Of a stretch of 50,923 nucleotides of DNA, positions 37,957 to 44,876 are shown one piece after another. Made by a program: the position numbers and the translations under genes. This stretch comes from Oscillospiraceae bacterium (GTDB taxonomy: Bacteria; Bacillota; Clostridia; Oscillospirales; Oscillospiraceae). The notes beneath the pieces are model-generated. The model saw only the letters and a list, made by a program, of their open reading frames with translations, had not been told where the DNA came from and searched no databases. Every line of letters starts with the position of its first letter. Position 1 is the stretch's first letter. The DNA lies in the NCBI GenBank assembly GCA_017502285.1, contig JAFVVH010000062.1, positions 1 to 50,923 on the forward strand, written 5' to 3'.

Positions 37957-38031
37957 GCTTATTTCACCGTCCACCCCATAGGGATAAACAGTTCCTCAAA
38001 TTTTTGCACGGCGAACGGATCGGTCATGCCG
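37957..38031 (-). repeat. dgt 3' end, copy belonging to the intact gene
   Basis: The 75-bp segment that forms the last 23 codons and stop of dgt. It repeats at 37733-37807 with three mismatches. Repeat offset is 224 bp. Confidence 0.9.
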
Positions 38032-38963
38032 GCGATGTAATCGCACACGGCCCGCTCCACGCCTTCCTCCATGCGGATGTTCTGGAAGTCGGAGGGAAGC
38101 TCGTCCGGGTTGGTGCGGTAATATTCAAACATGGCCTGAAGCATGGTCTGCGCCTTGCCTTCCTCGCCCTTGGCAAGGGGGTTGGTGTAGACATTGGCAA
38201 ACATAAATTCCTTCAGCGCCAGCATGGCCTCGCCCACCTCGGGGGTCTGAAGGATGCAGTCCTGCTCCCGGCTTGCCCGGATCGCATCCAGCACCAGCGT
38301 ATTGATACGCTCCCCATGCGTGAAGCCCAGCACGTTGGATATCTCCAGAGGGATGTCCATGGGATAGATGATTCCGCCCCGCAGAGCGTCTTCAATATCG
38401 TGATTGATGTAGGCGATGTGGTCAGCAAGGCGGACCACCTGACCCTCCAGTGTGGCGGCATCCTTTCCCTTGGTGTGGCACAGGATGCCGTTGCGCACCT
38501 CCCAGCTCAAATTGAGTCCTTCGCCGTTTTTCTCCAGCCGCTCCACCACCCGCACGGACTGCTCATAGTGAGCAAAACCAACCGGCATCACCGCCGCCAG
38601 CGCCCGCTCTCCTGCGTGGCCGAAGGGAGTGTGCCCCAGGTCGTGGCCCAGGGCGATGGCCTCGGTCAGGTCCTCGTTGAGCCGCAGAGCCCGGGCAATG
38701 GTTCGGGCAATGCGGTTGACCTCCAGCGTATGGGTCATGCGGGTGCGGTAATGGTCGCCCTCCGGCTGAAGAAACACCTGTGTCTTGTGCTTCAGACGGC
38801 GGAAAGCCTTACAGTAGACGATGCGGTCCACATCCCGCTGAAAGCAGGTGCGTACCTCGCTCTCCTCCTCCGGCCGCTGACGGCCTTTGGAATTCATCGC
38901 AAGGCAGGCCCGTTCACACAGGCTCTGTTCCTCCAGCGCTTGTATCTGTTCTCTCAGGGTCAT
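37959..38963 (-). CDS. dgt: dGTP triphosphohydrolase-like protein
   Basis: 334 residues, the shorter type of deoxyguanosinetriphosphate triphosphohydrolase. The HD-domain residues are in RTRMTHTLEV (H), GHDLGHTPFGHAGE (HD) and, near residue 195, VRLADHIAYINHDIED (D). It cleaves dNTPs to deoxynucleosides and triphosphate. It is upstream of dnaG and rpoD in the conserved cluster. Its last 23 codons are duplicated downstream. The ATG follows GGGAGGGTGGAAC. Confidence 0.93.
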   Translation of the reverse strand: MTLREQIQALEEQSLCERACLAMNSKGRQRPEEESEVRTCFQRDVDRIVYCKAFRRLKHKTQVFLQPEGDHYRTRMTHTLEVNRIARTIARALRLNEDLTEAIALGHDLGHTPFGHAGERALAAVMPVGFAHYEQSVRVVERLEKNGEGLNLSWEVRNGILCHTKGKDAATLEGQVVRLADHIAYINHDIEDALRGGIIYPMDIPLEISNVLGFTHGERINTLVLDAIRASREQDCILQTPEVGEAMLALKEFMFANVYTNPLAKGEEGKAQTMLQAMFEYYRTNPDELPSDFQNIRMEEGVERAVCDYIAGMTDPFAVQKFEELFIPMGWTVK

Positions 38964-39068
38964 GTTCCACCCTCCCGTACGCTTTTTTCGTGTATTTGTT
39001 ATATACGCTTTATAATTGAAATATCCTGCAAAGTTCGCAGATTTTTTTGAAATTTTCTTTTAAAAAGA

Positions 39069-39099
39069 CAAAACAGCCGTGTTACACACGGCTGTTTTG
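39069..39099 (-). terminator. Terminator of the carboxyltransferase gene
   Basis: CAAAACAGCCGTG / CACGGCTGTTTTG stem, 5-nt loop; on the minus strand a TCTTTTTAAAA tail follows. It lies 17 bp after the stop. Confidence 0.9.
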
Positions 39100-39115
39100 C
39101 ATTTTACATCAATTT

Positions 39116-40969
39116 TCAACCAAGAGTGACCAGCAGGTCATCGGTATTGACAGTAGCACCCACAGTGGCAGGGATGGCCTTGACGGTACCGGCACAAGGG
39201 GCAGACACCTCAATTTCCATCTTCATGGCCTCCAGAATGACCAGAGTGTCGCCTTCCTTCACAGACTGGCCCACCTGACACTCCACCTTAAACACGTTAC
39301 CGGGCATGGGGCTGTTCACCGCAGTCTCGCCGGCCGCAGGGGCGGCAGGAGCGGCCTTGGGAGCCTCAACCTTGGGCGCAACGGGAGCGGGGGCAGGGGC
39401 GGGAGCGGCAACAGGTGCCTTCACCGGTGCGGGGGCGGCAACGGGAGCGGCTGCAGGAGCGGCGGCAGGAGCGTCCCCCACAGCCACAGCTACGGCATAG
39501 TTCTTGCCGTTGACGGTGAGCACGTAATTCTTGGTTTTGCCCATAACAGGGCCGGTGGGGGCGGGCTTGGGAGCAGCGGCAGGGGTGGCGGGAGCGGCCT
39601 TGGGCGCTTCCGCCTTCTTGGGGAAGCCGGCCTCACGGTCCTTGAAGAAGGACATGGCCACCTGGGGGAAGGCGATATAGCTCAGCACATCCTCATCGCT
39701 CTTGGCAGTGGCACCCAGCTCCTTCTTGGCGGCCTCAAAGCCGGGCTCCAGACTGTCGGCATAGCGTCCCTTGACCAGAGGCGCGTCGCCCACGATCTTC
39801 TTCTGGATGTCGGGGTCGATGGGTGCGGGAGTACGGCCGTACTCGCCGCGGCAGTAGGCCTTGATCTCCTTGCCCACCACTTTGTAGCGCTCGCCGGCCA
39901 GCACGTTCTGCACGGCCTGAGAGCCCACCAGCTGGCTGGTGGGGGTGACCAGAGGAGGATAGCCCAGATCCTTGCGCACCTTGGGGGTCTCAGCCAGCGC
40001 CTGATCCAGCTTGTCGATGGCGTTCATCATCTTCAGCTGGGAGATCAGGTTGGACAGCATACCGCCGGGGATCTGATAGGTCAGGCACTGGGTGTCGGTA
40101 GCCATGGAGATGGGATCCAGCAAACCGTCCTTGAGCGCATCGGCGCGCACACCCTTGAAGAAGTCGGCCATTTGGATGAGCACCTTGTCGTCCACATCCA
40201 CCTGATAGCCCATCTCACGCAGAGCGTAGGCCATGGTTTCGGTGGCAGGCTGAGAAGTGCCGCCGGACAGAGGAGAAATGGCGCAGTCCAGCACATCAGC
40301 ACCCGCCTCCACGCACTTCAGATAGGTCATAAAGGCAAGGCCCGTGGTGCAGTGGGTGTGAATGACCACAGGCATGTCAGGCTCCGCGTCCTTGATGGCA
40401 GACACCAGATCATATGCCTCCTGAGGGCCCATGATGCCGGACATGTCCTTGATGCAGATGGAGGACGCACCCATGCTCTTCAGGTCCTTGACCATACCCA
40501 CAAAGGTCTTTTGGGTGTGGACGGGGCTGGTGGTGTAGGAGATGGTGCCGGATGCGTGGGCGCCCTGCTTGACGGTCTCGTCAATGGCCACTTCCAGATT
40601 GCGCACGTCATTGAGCGCGTCGAAAATACGGATGATGTCGATGCCGTTTTTCACGGAATGCTCCACGAACTTGCGCACCACATCATCGGGATAGTGCTTG
40701 TAGCCCAAAATGTTCTGGCCGCGCAGGAGCATCTGGAGCTTGGTATTGGGCATCTTGGCGCGGATCTTGCGCAGACGCTCCCACGGATCTTCCTGCAGAT
40801 AGCGCAGGCATACGTCAAAGGTAGCACCGCCCCACACTTCAGCAGAATAAAAACCGGCCTTATCCATGGTCTCCAGAATGGGCTCGAACTTGCTGTAGGG
40901 CAGGCGGGTAGCGATGAGAGACTGGTTTGCATCGCGCAGAACCGTCTCAGTCAAATGCACTTTTCTCAT
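39116..40969 (-). CDS. oadA: Oxaloacetate decarboxylase / pyruvate carboxyltransferase alpha subunit with fused biotin carrier
   Basis: 617 residues from the ATG at 40969, 7 bp behind GGAGG. The carboxyltransferase barrel (about 1-460) shows LRDANQSLIATR, the metal ligand HTHCTTG and DMSGIMGP. A 100-residue Ala/Pro-rich linker follows, and a C-terminal biotinyl domain with EAMKMEIE (biotinylated Lys) completes the protein. It may decarboxylate oxaloacetate with a sodium-pumping membrane subunit, or serve as the carboxyltransferase of a split pyruvate or methylmalonyl-CoA system. No oadB, oadG or biotin carboxylase lies in the window, so the reaction direction is open. Confidence 0.93.
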   Translation of the reverse strand: MRKVHLTETVLRDANQSLIATRLPYSKFEPILETMDKAGFYSAEVWGGATFDVCLRYLQEDPWERLRKIRAKMPNTKLQMLLRGQNILGYKHYPDDVVRKFVEHSVKNGIDIIRIFDALNDVRNLEVAIDETVKQGAHASGTISYTTSPVHTQKTFVGMVKDLKSMGASSICIKDMSGIMGPQEAYDLVSAIKDAEPDMPVVIHTHCTTGLAFMTYLKCVEAGADVLDCAISPLSGGTSQPATETMAYALREMGYQVDVDDKVLIQMADFFKGVRADALKDGLLDPISMATDTQCLTYQIPGGMLSNLISQLKMMNAIDKLDQALAETPKVRKDLGYPPLVTPTSQLVGSQAVQNVLAGERYKVVGKEIKAYCRGEYGRTPAPIDPDIQKKIVGDAPLVKGRYADSLEPGFEAAKKELGATAKSDEDVLSYIAFPQVAMSFFKDREAGFPKKAEAPKAAPATPAAAPKPAPTGPVMGKTKNYVLTVNGKNYAVAVAVGDAPAAAPAAAPVAAPAPVKAPVAAPAPAPAPVAPKVEAPKAAPAAPAAGETAVNSPMPGNVFKVECQVGQSVKEGDTLVILEAMKMEIEVSAPCAGTVKAIPATVGATVNTDDLLVTLG

Positions 40970-41006
40970 GGTCAAACCTCCATGTATTGATTTTTCTGAT
41001 GGTGCT

Positions 41007-41036
41007 ATTATACCGCCTGGGTCCGGTAAAAATCAA
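41007..41036 (-). promoter_or_regulatory. Sigma-A promoter of the carboxyltransferase gene
   Basis: On the minus strand TTGATT (41031-41036), 18 bp, TATAAT (41007-41012), 37 bp upstream of the start. Confidence 0.75.
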
Positions 41037-41074
41037 CCCGCCCGGCCAAATTTGGCAAATTCACACAACCGCCT

Positions 41075-41106
41075 GGCAAGGATATACAATTATCCTTGCC
41101 TTTTTT
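41075..41106. terminator. Hairpin at the 3' end of the glycosyltransferase gene
   Basis: GGCAAGGATA-TACAAT-TATCCTTGCC followed by TTTTTT on the + strand. The minus-strand stop codon of the glycosyltransferase lies in the hairpin and no U tract follows on that strand, so it looks more like a terminator for rightward or antisense transcription. Confidence 0.6.
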
Positions 41107-42193
41107 GTTCCAACTGTTCCTGTATTAACCTGACATTTCCGCTCAGCCGATCGTCCTGCGGCGCGATCCGAGCCGCTTCCTGTGCCGCCTTCAGCGCCTG
41201 CTCCAACCGCCCGGTATGATAAAAGGCCATGGCCCGCAGATCCCACGGCAGGCTTCCCCACGCAGACGCTTCGCAGATATAGGTCCGAGGCCGTTCCCTG
41301 ACCTTCAGTGCACAGCCGGTGAAATAGAGCACCCCATCCCACTCCTGCCGCTCATAGAGAAAAGCAGAAAGATCCATGTAGGGCTCCCGCAGATGGGATG
41401 CCTGAACGACGGCACGCAGATACCAAACCAGCGCCTGATGTTCCTCCCCCTTATTGGCATAGGCCCGGGCAATATAGCGCATGGATGCCGCCCGTTCATC
41501 CGCCCAGACAGCACTTGGCAGTTCCAGATGCCGCTTCAGCGTGCGGATACAGTCATCCCAGCGACCTCTATACATGTACTCCCGGCCCAGATAATGCATG
41601 TTCCGGTCATCCTCCGGCGACTCCGCCACCGACAGCTCCAGCAAGGGCAGATACTGGCCTCTGGACTTGGTCGGGTCCGGGTAATGGTCCAGCTGGATCC
41701 CCTCCACCGGCACGATAGCAGGTCGTTCCCCCTTCCCTGTCCACTCCAGCACCTCGTGGACAGGATGGGTCCAGCGGTAACCATGCCGGGCATGGATCTT
41801 CTCACTCCAGAACACACACCCCTCCTTCCCGTCCGGTTCAAACGACCATGTGTATCGATAGGATACCTGTCCCATGCCGGGCCGCCAGGCCCGCTCCAGC
41901 CGTTCCCGCCAACCGGGTCGAAACACCTCATCCAGATCGGTGCATACGCAGATGTCCACATCCTCCGGTACCAGTTCAAGCGAGCGGTTGCGGGCCGTGT
42001 CAAACCGCCACGGCTCGATCTTTTCTACCGTCACCTGCGCCCCCGCCTGCCGCAGAAGCTCTGCAGTATCGTCCGTTGAGCCGGTGTCCAGCACCACCAC
42101 CAGATCAGCCTCGGACATGGATCGCATCCATCGCTGTACAAACTGCCCTTCATTCTTGCAAATGGCATAAACACAGACCTTGCAGTTTCCCAT
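41090..42193 (-). CDS. Family 2 glycosyltransferase with TPR-like C-terminus
   Basis: 367 residues. The GT-A domain (about 1-200) has AICKNEGQFVQRWMRS at the nucleotide-binding start, VLDTGSTDDTAELLR and the metal motif TDLDEVF near residue 88. The C-terminal half (200-360) is helical with TPR-like repeats (YIARAYANKGEEHQALVWYL and YHTGRLEQALKAAQEAARI). It would transfer a sugar to a protein or glycan on the cytoplasmic side. It follows the collagen-like gene by 60 bp, and that gene is Thr-rich, so it may glycosylate the collagen-like protein; this is inference. No membrane segment seen. Confidence 0.9.
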   Translation of the reverse strand: MGNCKVCVYAICKNEGQFVQRWMRSMSEADLVVVLDTGSTDDTAELLRQAGAQVTVEKIEPWRFDTARNRSLELVPEDVDICVCTDLDEVFRPGWRERLERAWRPGMGQVSYRYTWSFEPDGKEGCVFWSEKIHARHGYRWTHPVHEVLEWTGKGERPAIVPVEGIQLDHYPDPTKSRGQYLPLLELSVAESPEDDRNMHYLGREYMYRGRWDDCIRTLKRHLELPSAVWADERAASMRYIARAYANKGEEHQALVWYLRAVVQASHLREPYMDLSAFLYERQEWDGVLYFTGCALKVRERPRTYICEASAWGSLPWDLRAMAFYHTGRLEQALKAAQEAARIAPQDDRLSGNVRLIQEQLEQKRQG

Positions 42194-42216
42194 CGGTTTT
42201 CCTCCTATTGATTTAG

Positions 42217-42244
42217 AAAACGGCGCCCCGAAGGGCGCCGTTTT
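42217..42244 (-). terminator. Hairpin between collagen-like gene and glycosyltransferase
   Basis: AAAACGGCGCCC / GGGCGCCGTTTT stem, CGAA loop. On the minus strand the tail is TTTTCTAAATC, a weak U tract, so termination may be partial and let some transcripts reach the glycosyltransferase. Confidence 0.72.
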
Positions 42245-42252
42245 GAGTCACA

Positions 42253-43173
42253 TCAGCTCTCGATGACTCCGGCGGCACGCAGGGATGCCAGCAGGGCATT
42301 GAACTGCGCGATCACCTCATCCAGCGTTGCAGTAGCGACCAGATCAGCCACCGCAGGACCGGGAGTGATCGTTCCAGCAGGGCCGACAGGTCCGGTTGGA
42401 CCGGTGGGGCCTGTTGCACCGGCAGGACCGGTAGGGCCGGTCTCACCGGCAGCACCCGTTGCTCCGGTGGGGCCAGTTGGACCAGTAGGTCCGGTAGGAC
42501 CGACTGCACCGGTGGCACCCGTTGCCCCGGTAGGGCCGGTGGGACCAACAGCGCCGGTAGCGCCAGTGGCTCCGGTAGGACCGGTGGGACCGACTGCACC
42601 GGCAGCGCCCGTTGCCCCGGTAGGGCCGGTGGGACCGACCGCACCGGCAGCGCCCGTGGCTCCGGCAGGACCGGTGGGACCGACTGCACCGGTGGCACCC
42701 GTTGCCCCGGTAGGACCGGTGGGACCGACTGCGCCGGTGGCACCCGTTGCCCCGGTAGGACCGGTGGGACCGACTGCGCCGGTGGCACCCGTTGCCCCGG
42801 TAGGACCGGTGGGGCCGACTGCGCCGGTAGCGCCAGCGGCTCCGGTAGGACCGGTGGGGCCGACTGCGCCGGTAGCGCCTGTGGCTCCGGTAGGACCGGT
42901 GGGGCCGGCTGCGCCGGTAGCGCCTGTGGCACCGGTGGGACCGGTGGGGCCGTCAGGCCCGGGGATACCCTGAGGGCCGGTGGGGCCGGTAGGCCCATTG
43001 GGACCCGGAATCCCCTGTGGCCCCGTTGGGCCGGTAGGCCCGACTGCACAAGTTGGCGGGCAGGGCGGGGCGGGTGGGCAGACCGGGGTGCAGCTGCATC
43101 CACAACTGTTCACACCGTTTGCCGTCACTGTCAGAAAGCCCTGACCGCAGTCAGAGGAAAAATAATGATTCAT
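42253..43173 (-). CDS. Collagen-like, Cys-rich surface protein (BclA-like)
   Basis: 306 residues from the ATG at 43173, 6 bp behind AAGGAG; the frame is open further upstream, but through the preceding terminator. Residues 1-44 contain seven cysteines (9, 24, 26, 28, 32, 38, 42) and prolines. Residues 45-266 are 74 uninterrupted G-X-Y triplets, mostly GPT, GAT and GAV. The last 40 residues form a hydrophobic helix-rich domain ([16 protein letters not shown]) ending GVIES, which probably trimerises the collagen stalk. No signal peptide or sortase motif is visible. This plan is like exosporium or spore-coat filament proteins of Firmicutes, with the Cys-rich start as the anchor. Thr-rich triplets are candidate glycosylation sites. 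Confidence 0.9.
   Translation of the reverse strand: MNHYFSSDCGQGFLTVTANGVNSCGCSCTPVCPPAPPCPPTCAVGPTGPTGPQGIPGPNGPTGPTGPQGIPGPDGPTGPTGATGATGAAGPTGPTGATGATGAVGPTGPTGAAGATGAVGPTGPTGATGATGAVGPTGPTGATGATGAVGPTGPTGATGATGAVGPTGPAGATGAAGAVGPTGPTGATGAAGAVGPTGPTGATGATGAVGPTGPTGATGATGAVGPTGPTGPTGPTGATGAAGETGPTGPAGATGPTGPTGPVGPAGTITPGPAVADLVATATLDEVIAQFNALLASLRAAGVIES
42502..42906 (-). repeat. 45-bp tandem repeats in the collagen region
   Basis: Nine imperfect units of 45 bp encode [15 protein letters not shown] with Ala/Thr variants (codons 90-224). The units differ mostly by third-position changes, so the array is a candidate site of length variation. Confidence 0.85.
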
Positions 43174-43259
43174 GGAATTCTCCTTTTCGCTTGATTTCAG
43201 CGATGTGGCTTTGCCACATACCAGTCTATTCCTCACTTGCGCAGATGGTGCAGGCAAAA

Positions 43260-43289
43260 AAATATCCCGACCCAAAGGTCGGGATATTT
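43260..43289 (-). terminator. Terminator of the coaD-operon
   Basis: AAATATCCCGACC / GGTCGGGATATTT, CAAA loop, followed on the minus strand by TTTTTTT. It ends the coiled-coil protein transcript and isolates the collagen-like gene. Confidence 0.94.
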
Positions 43290-43298
43290 CAGGGTGGA

Positions 43299-43820
43299 TC
43301 ACACTTCGTCCGCCTCGGCATCGTAGACCGGGCGAGTGGGGGCCGCAGATGTGGCTGCAGGAGCACCGGCAGCGGCGCGGAAGCGAATGCGGGACTTTTT
43401 GATCTCGTCATAAGCCTCGGCCACAGCCTCCTCGGTGCGGCGCAGGGCATCCTCGCAATACTCGTTGGCAGAACGCTTGAGCTCACGGCTGCGTTCCTCC
43501 GCCTGCTTCATCATGTCGTTGCTCATCTGGCGGGCCTGATTGAGCACCTCGTTCTCGGCCAGCATCTGCTTGGCCTGCTCCTCCGCCTGCTGGCGGATCA
43601 GGTCAGCCTCGCGCTTGGCGGAAGCAATGTACTCCACCCGGGCGGCCAGCAGCTTTTTGGCCTCTGCCAGTTCCATAGGGAACTGGGCACGGATATCGTC
43701 GATCAGGTCCAGGGCCCGATCACGCTCGATCATACACTTGTCGCTGGACAGGGGGACGTTCTTTGCCTCGTCCACCAGTTCAAATAACATATCCAGTAAT
43801 TCTTCCACTCCGCTTGCCAT
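43299..43820 (-). CDS. Coiled-coil protein downstream of coaD
   Basis: 173 residues. Residues about 45-145 form a continuous heptad-rich helix with [18 protein letters not shown] and a pattern like DivIVA or the ATP synthase b subunit, but without a membrane segment. The C-terminus is Ala/Pro-rich and disordered, ending DAEADEV. It starts one base after the coaD stop (site GGAAGG), so co-translation is likely. Clostridial genomes often have such a gene behind coaD; its function is unknown. A role in division or in cell-shape scaffolding is speculation. Confidence 0.8.
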   Translation of the reverse strand: MASGVEELLDMLFELVDEAKNVPLSSDKCMIERDRALDLIDDIRAQFPMELAEAKKLLAARVEYIASAKREADLIRQQAEEQAKQMLAENEVLNQARQMSNDMMKQAEERSRELKRSANEYCEDALRRTEEAVAEAYDEIKKSRIRFRAAAGAPAATSAAPTRPVYDAEADEV

Positions 43821-43821
43821 T

Positions 43822-44322
43822 TCAGGGTCCCTTCCTTTCCTGTAACTGTTTCATTCGTGCATTTACATCGTCCACGATCTCTCTTGGGACAAAATCGGAC
43901 AGGTCGGCCCCGTAGCGGGCCATCTCCTTGACGATGGTAGAGCTGAGGTAGGTATACTTCTCGCTGGAGGCCAGAAACATGGTTTCCAGCCGGGGGTTCA
44001 GCTTGCGGTTGATAACCGCCATCTGGACCTCCTGTTCAAAGTCGGACACAGCGCGCAGGCCCTTGACCACCACGTGCGCCTTTCTGCGCTTGGCATATTC
44101 AGCCAGCAGTTCGTCGGAAAAGTCCACTTCCACGTTGGAGAATCGCTCGGTGGCGCGGCGTAGCAGTTCCACCCGCTCCTGAGGAGTGAATACCCCTTGC
44201 TTGTTGGAGTTGATCATGACGCACACGATCACCTTTTCAAAGCATTGGCTTGCCCGCTTGATGATGTTCAAATGGCCCAGAGTGACCGGGTCAAAACTTC
44301 CGGGATAGATGGCAAAGCTCAC
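43822..44322 (-). CDS. coaD: Phosphopantetheine adenylyltransferase
   Basis: 166 residues. The nucleotidyltransferase motif is YPGSFDPVTLGHL (residues 6-18) and the second site SSEKYTYLSSTIVKE near 120-134 is intact. It makes dephospho-CoA from phosphopantetheine and ATP. It overlaps rsmD by 4 bp (ATGA), giving tight coupling. The order rsmD-coaD is standard in Firmicutes. Confidence 0.97.
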   Translation of the reverse strand: MSFAIYPGSFDPVTLGHLNIIKRASQCFEKVIVCVMINSNKQGVFTPQERVELLRRATERFSNVEVDFSDELLAEYAKRRKAHVVVKGLRAVSDFEQEVQMAVINRKLNPRLETMFLASSEKYTYLSSTIVKEMARYGADLSDFVPREIVDDVNARMKQLQERKGP

Positions 44323-44876
44323 AGTTCCTCACTCCCCCGCCGGCGGTATACGGTCAGCTTGATCTTGCCGTAACGGTACTCTCTGCCCTTCTCATAAGGG
44401 GCGACCAACTCCGGCAATTGCTTTTCCAGCGCACTTTCACACACCATTATACCATGTTCCGACAGAATGTCAAACTTTGCGACAGCCTGAATGCAGTTTT
44501 CCAGCAGCTGGGTCTGGTAAGGGGGATCGAGAAAAATCAGGTCGTATTTCTCCCGGCAGCCGGACAAAAAGGCCATGGCATCCCCCTGCTGCACCGCAGC
44601 ACGGTCTGCAAAGCCCACCGCAGCCACATTCTCCCGGATGATAGCCGCCGCCTGACGGTTCATATCCACAAAGGTGCATCGGGCCGCGCCCCGGGACAGG
44701 GCCTCGATGCCCAGTTGTCCGGTGCCGCCGAACAGGTCCAGCACCTTCCTGCCCTCAATATCAAACTGGATGATATTAAAAAGAGATTCCTTCACCTTGT
44801 CGGTGGTGGGTCTGGTATCCATGCCGGGCAACTCCTTCAGCCGCCGGCCACGGGCCGTTCCGGAAATCACTCTCAT
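44319..44876 (-). CDS. rsmD: 16S rRNA (guanine-966-N2)-methyltransferase
   Basis: 185 residues. MRVISGTARGRRLKE and RPTTDKVKESLFNI at the N-terminus are the RsmD signature, motif I is VLDLFGGTGQLGIEA and the catalytic motif is FLDPPYQ near residue 118. It methylates G966 of 16S rRNA in small-subunit assembly. It overlaps the uvrC end by 4 bp and coaD by 4 bp. Confidence 0.97.
   Translation of the reverse strand: MRVISGTARGRRLKELPGMDTRPTTDKVKESLFNIIQFDIEGRKVLDLFGGTGQLGIEALSRGAARCTFVDMNRQAAAIIRENVAAVGFADRAAVQQGDAMAFLSGCREKYDLIFLDPPYQTQLLENCIQAVAKFDILSEHGIMVCESALEKQLPELVAPYEKGREYRYGKIKLTVYRRRGSEEL

Noticed and set aside
37735-37974. A 79-codon open frame through the spacer ending in the dgt tail
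   Set aside because: It has no ribosome site and its start overlaps the dgt stop region; the tail similarity is due to the duplication, so I list it as repeat, not gene.
42502-42906. Regular repeats that might look like a CRISPR array
   Set aside because: The units are contiguous coding triplets without unique spacers, in frame with the collagen-like gene.
42263-42973. Plus-strand open frame with [12 protein letters not shown] repeats
   Set aside because: It is the reverse complement of the collagen repeat; no start site or C-terminal domain.
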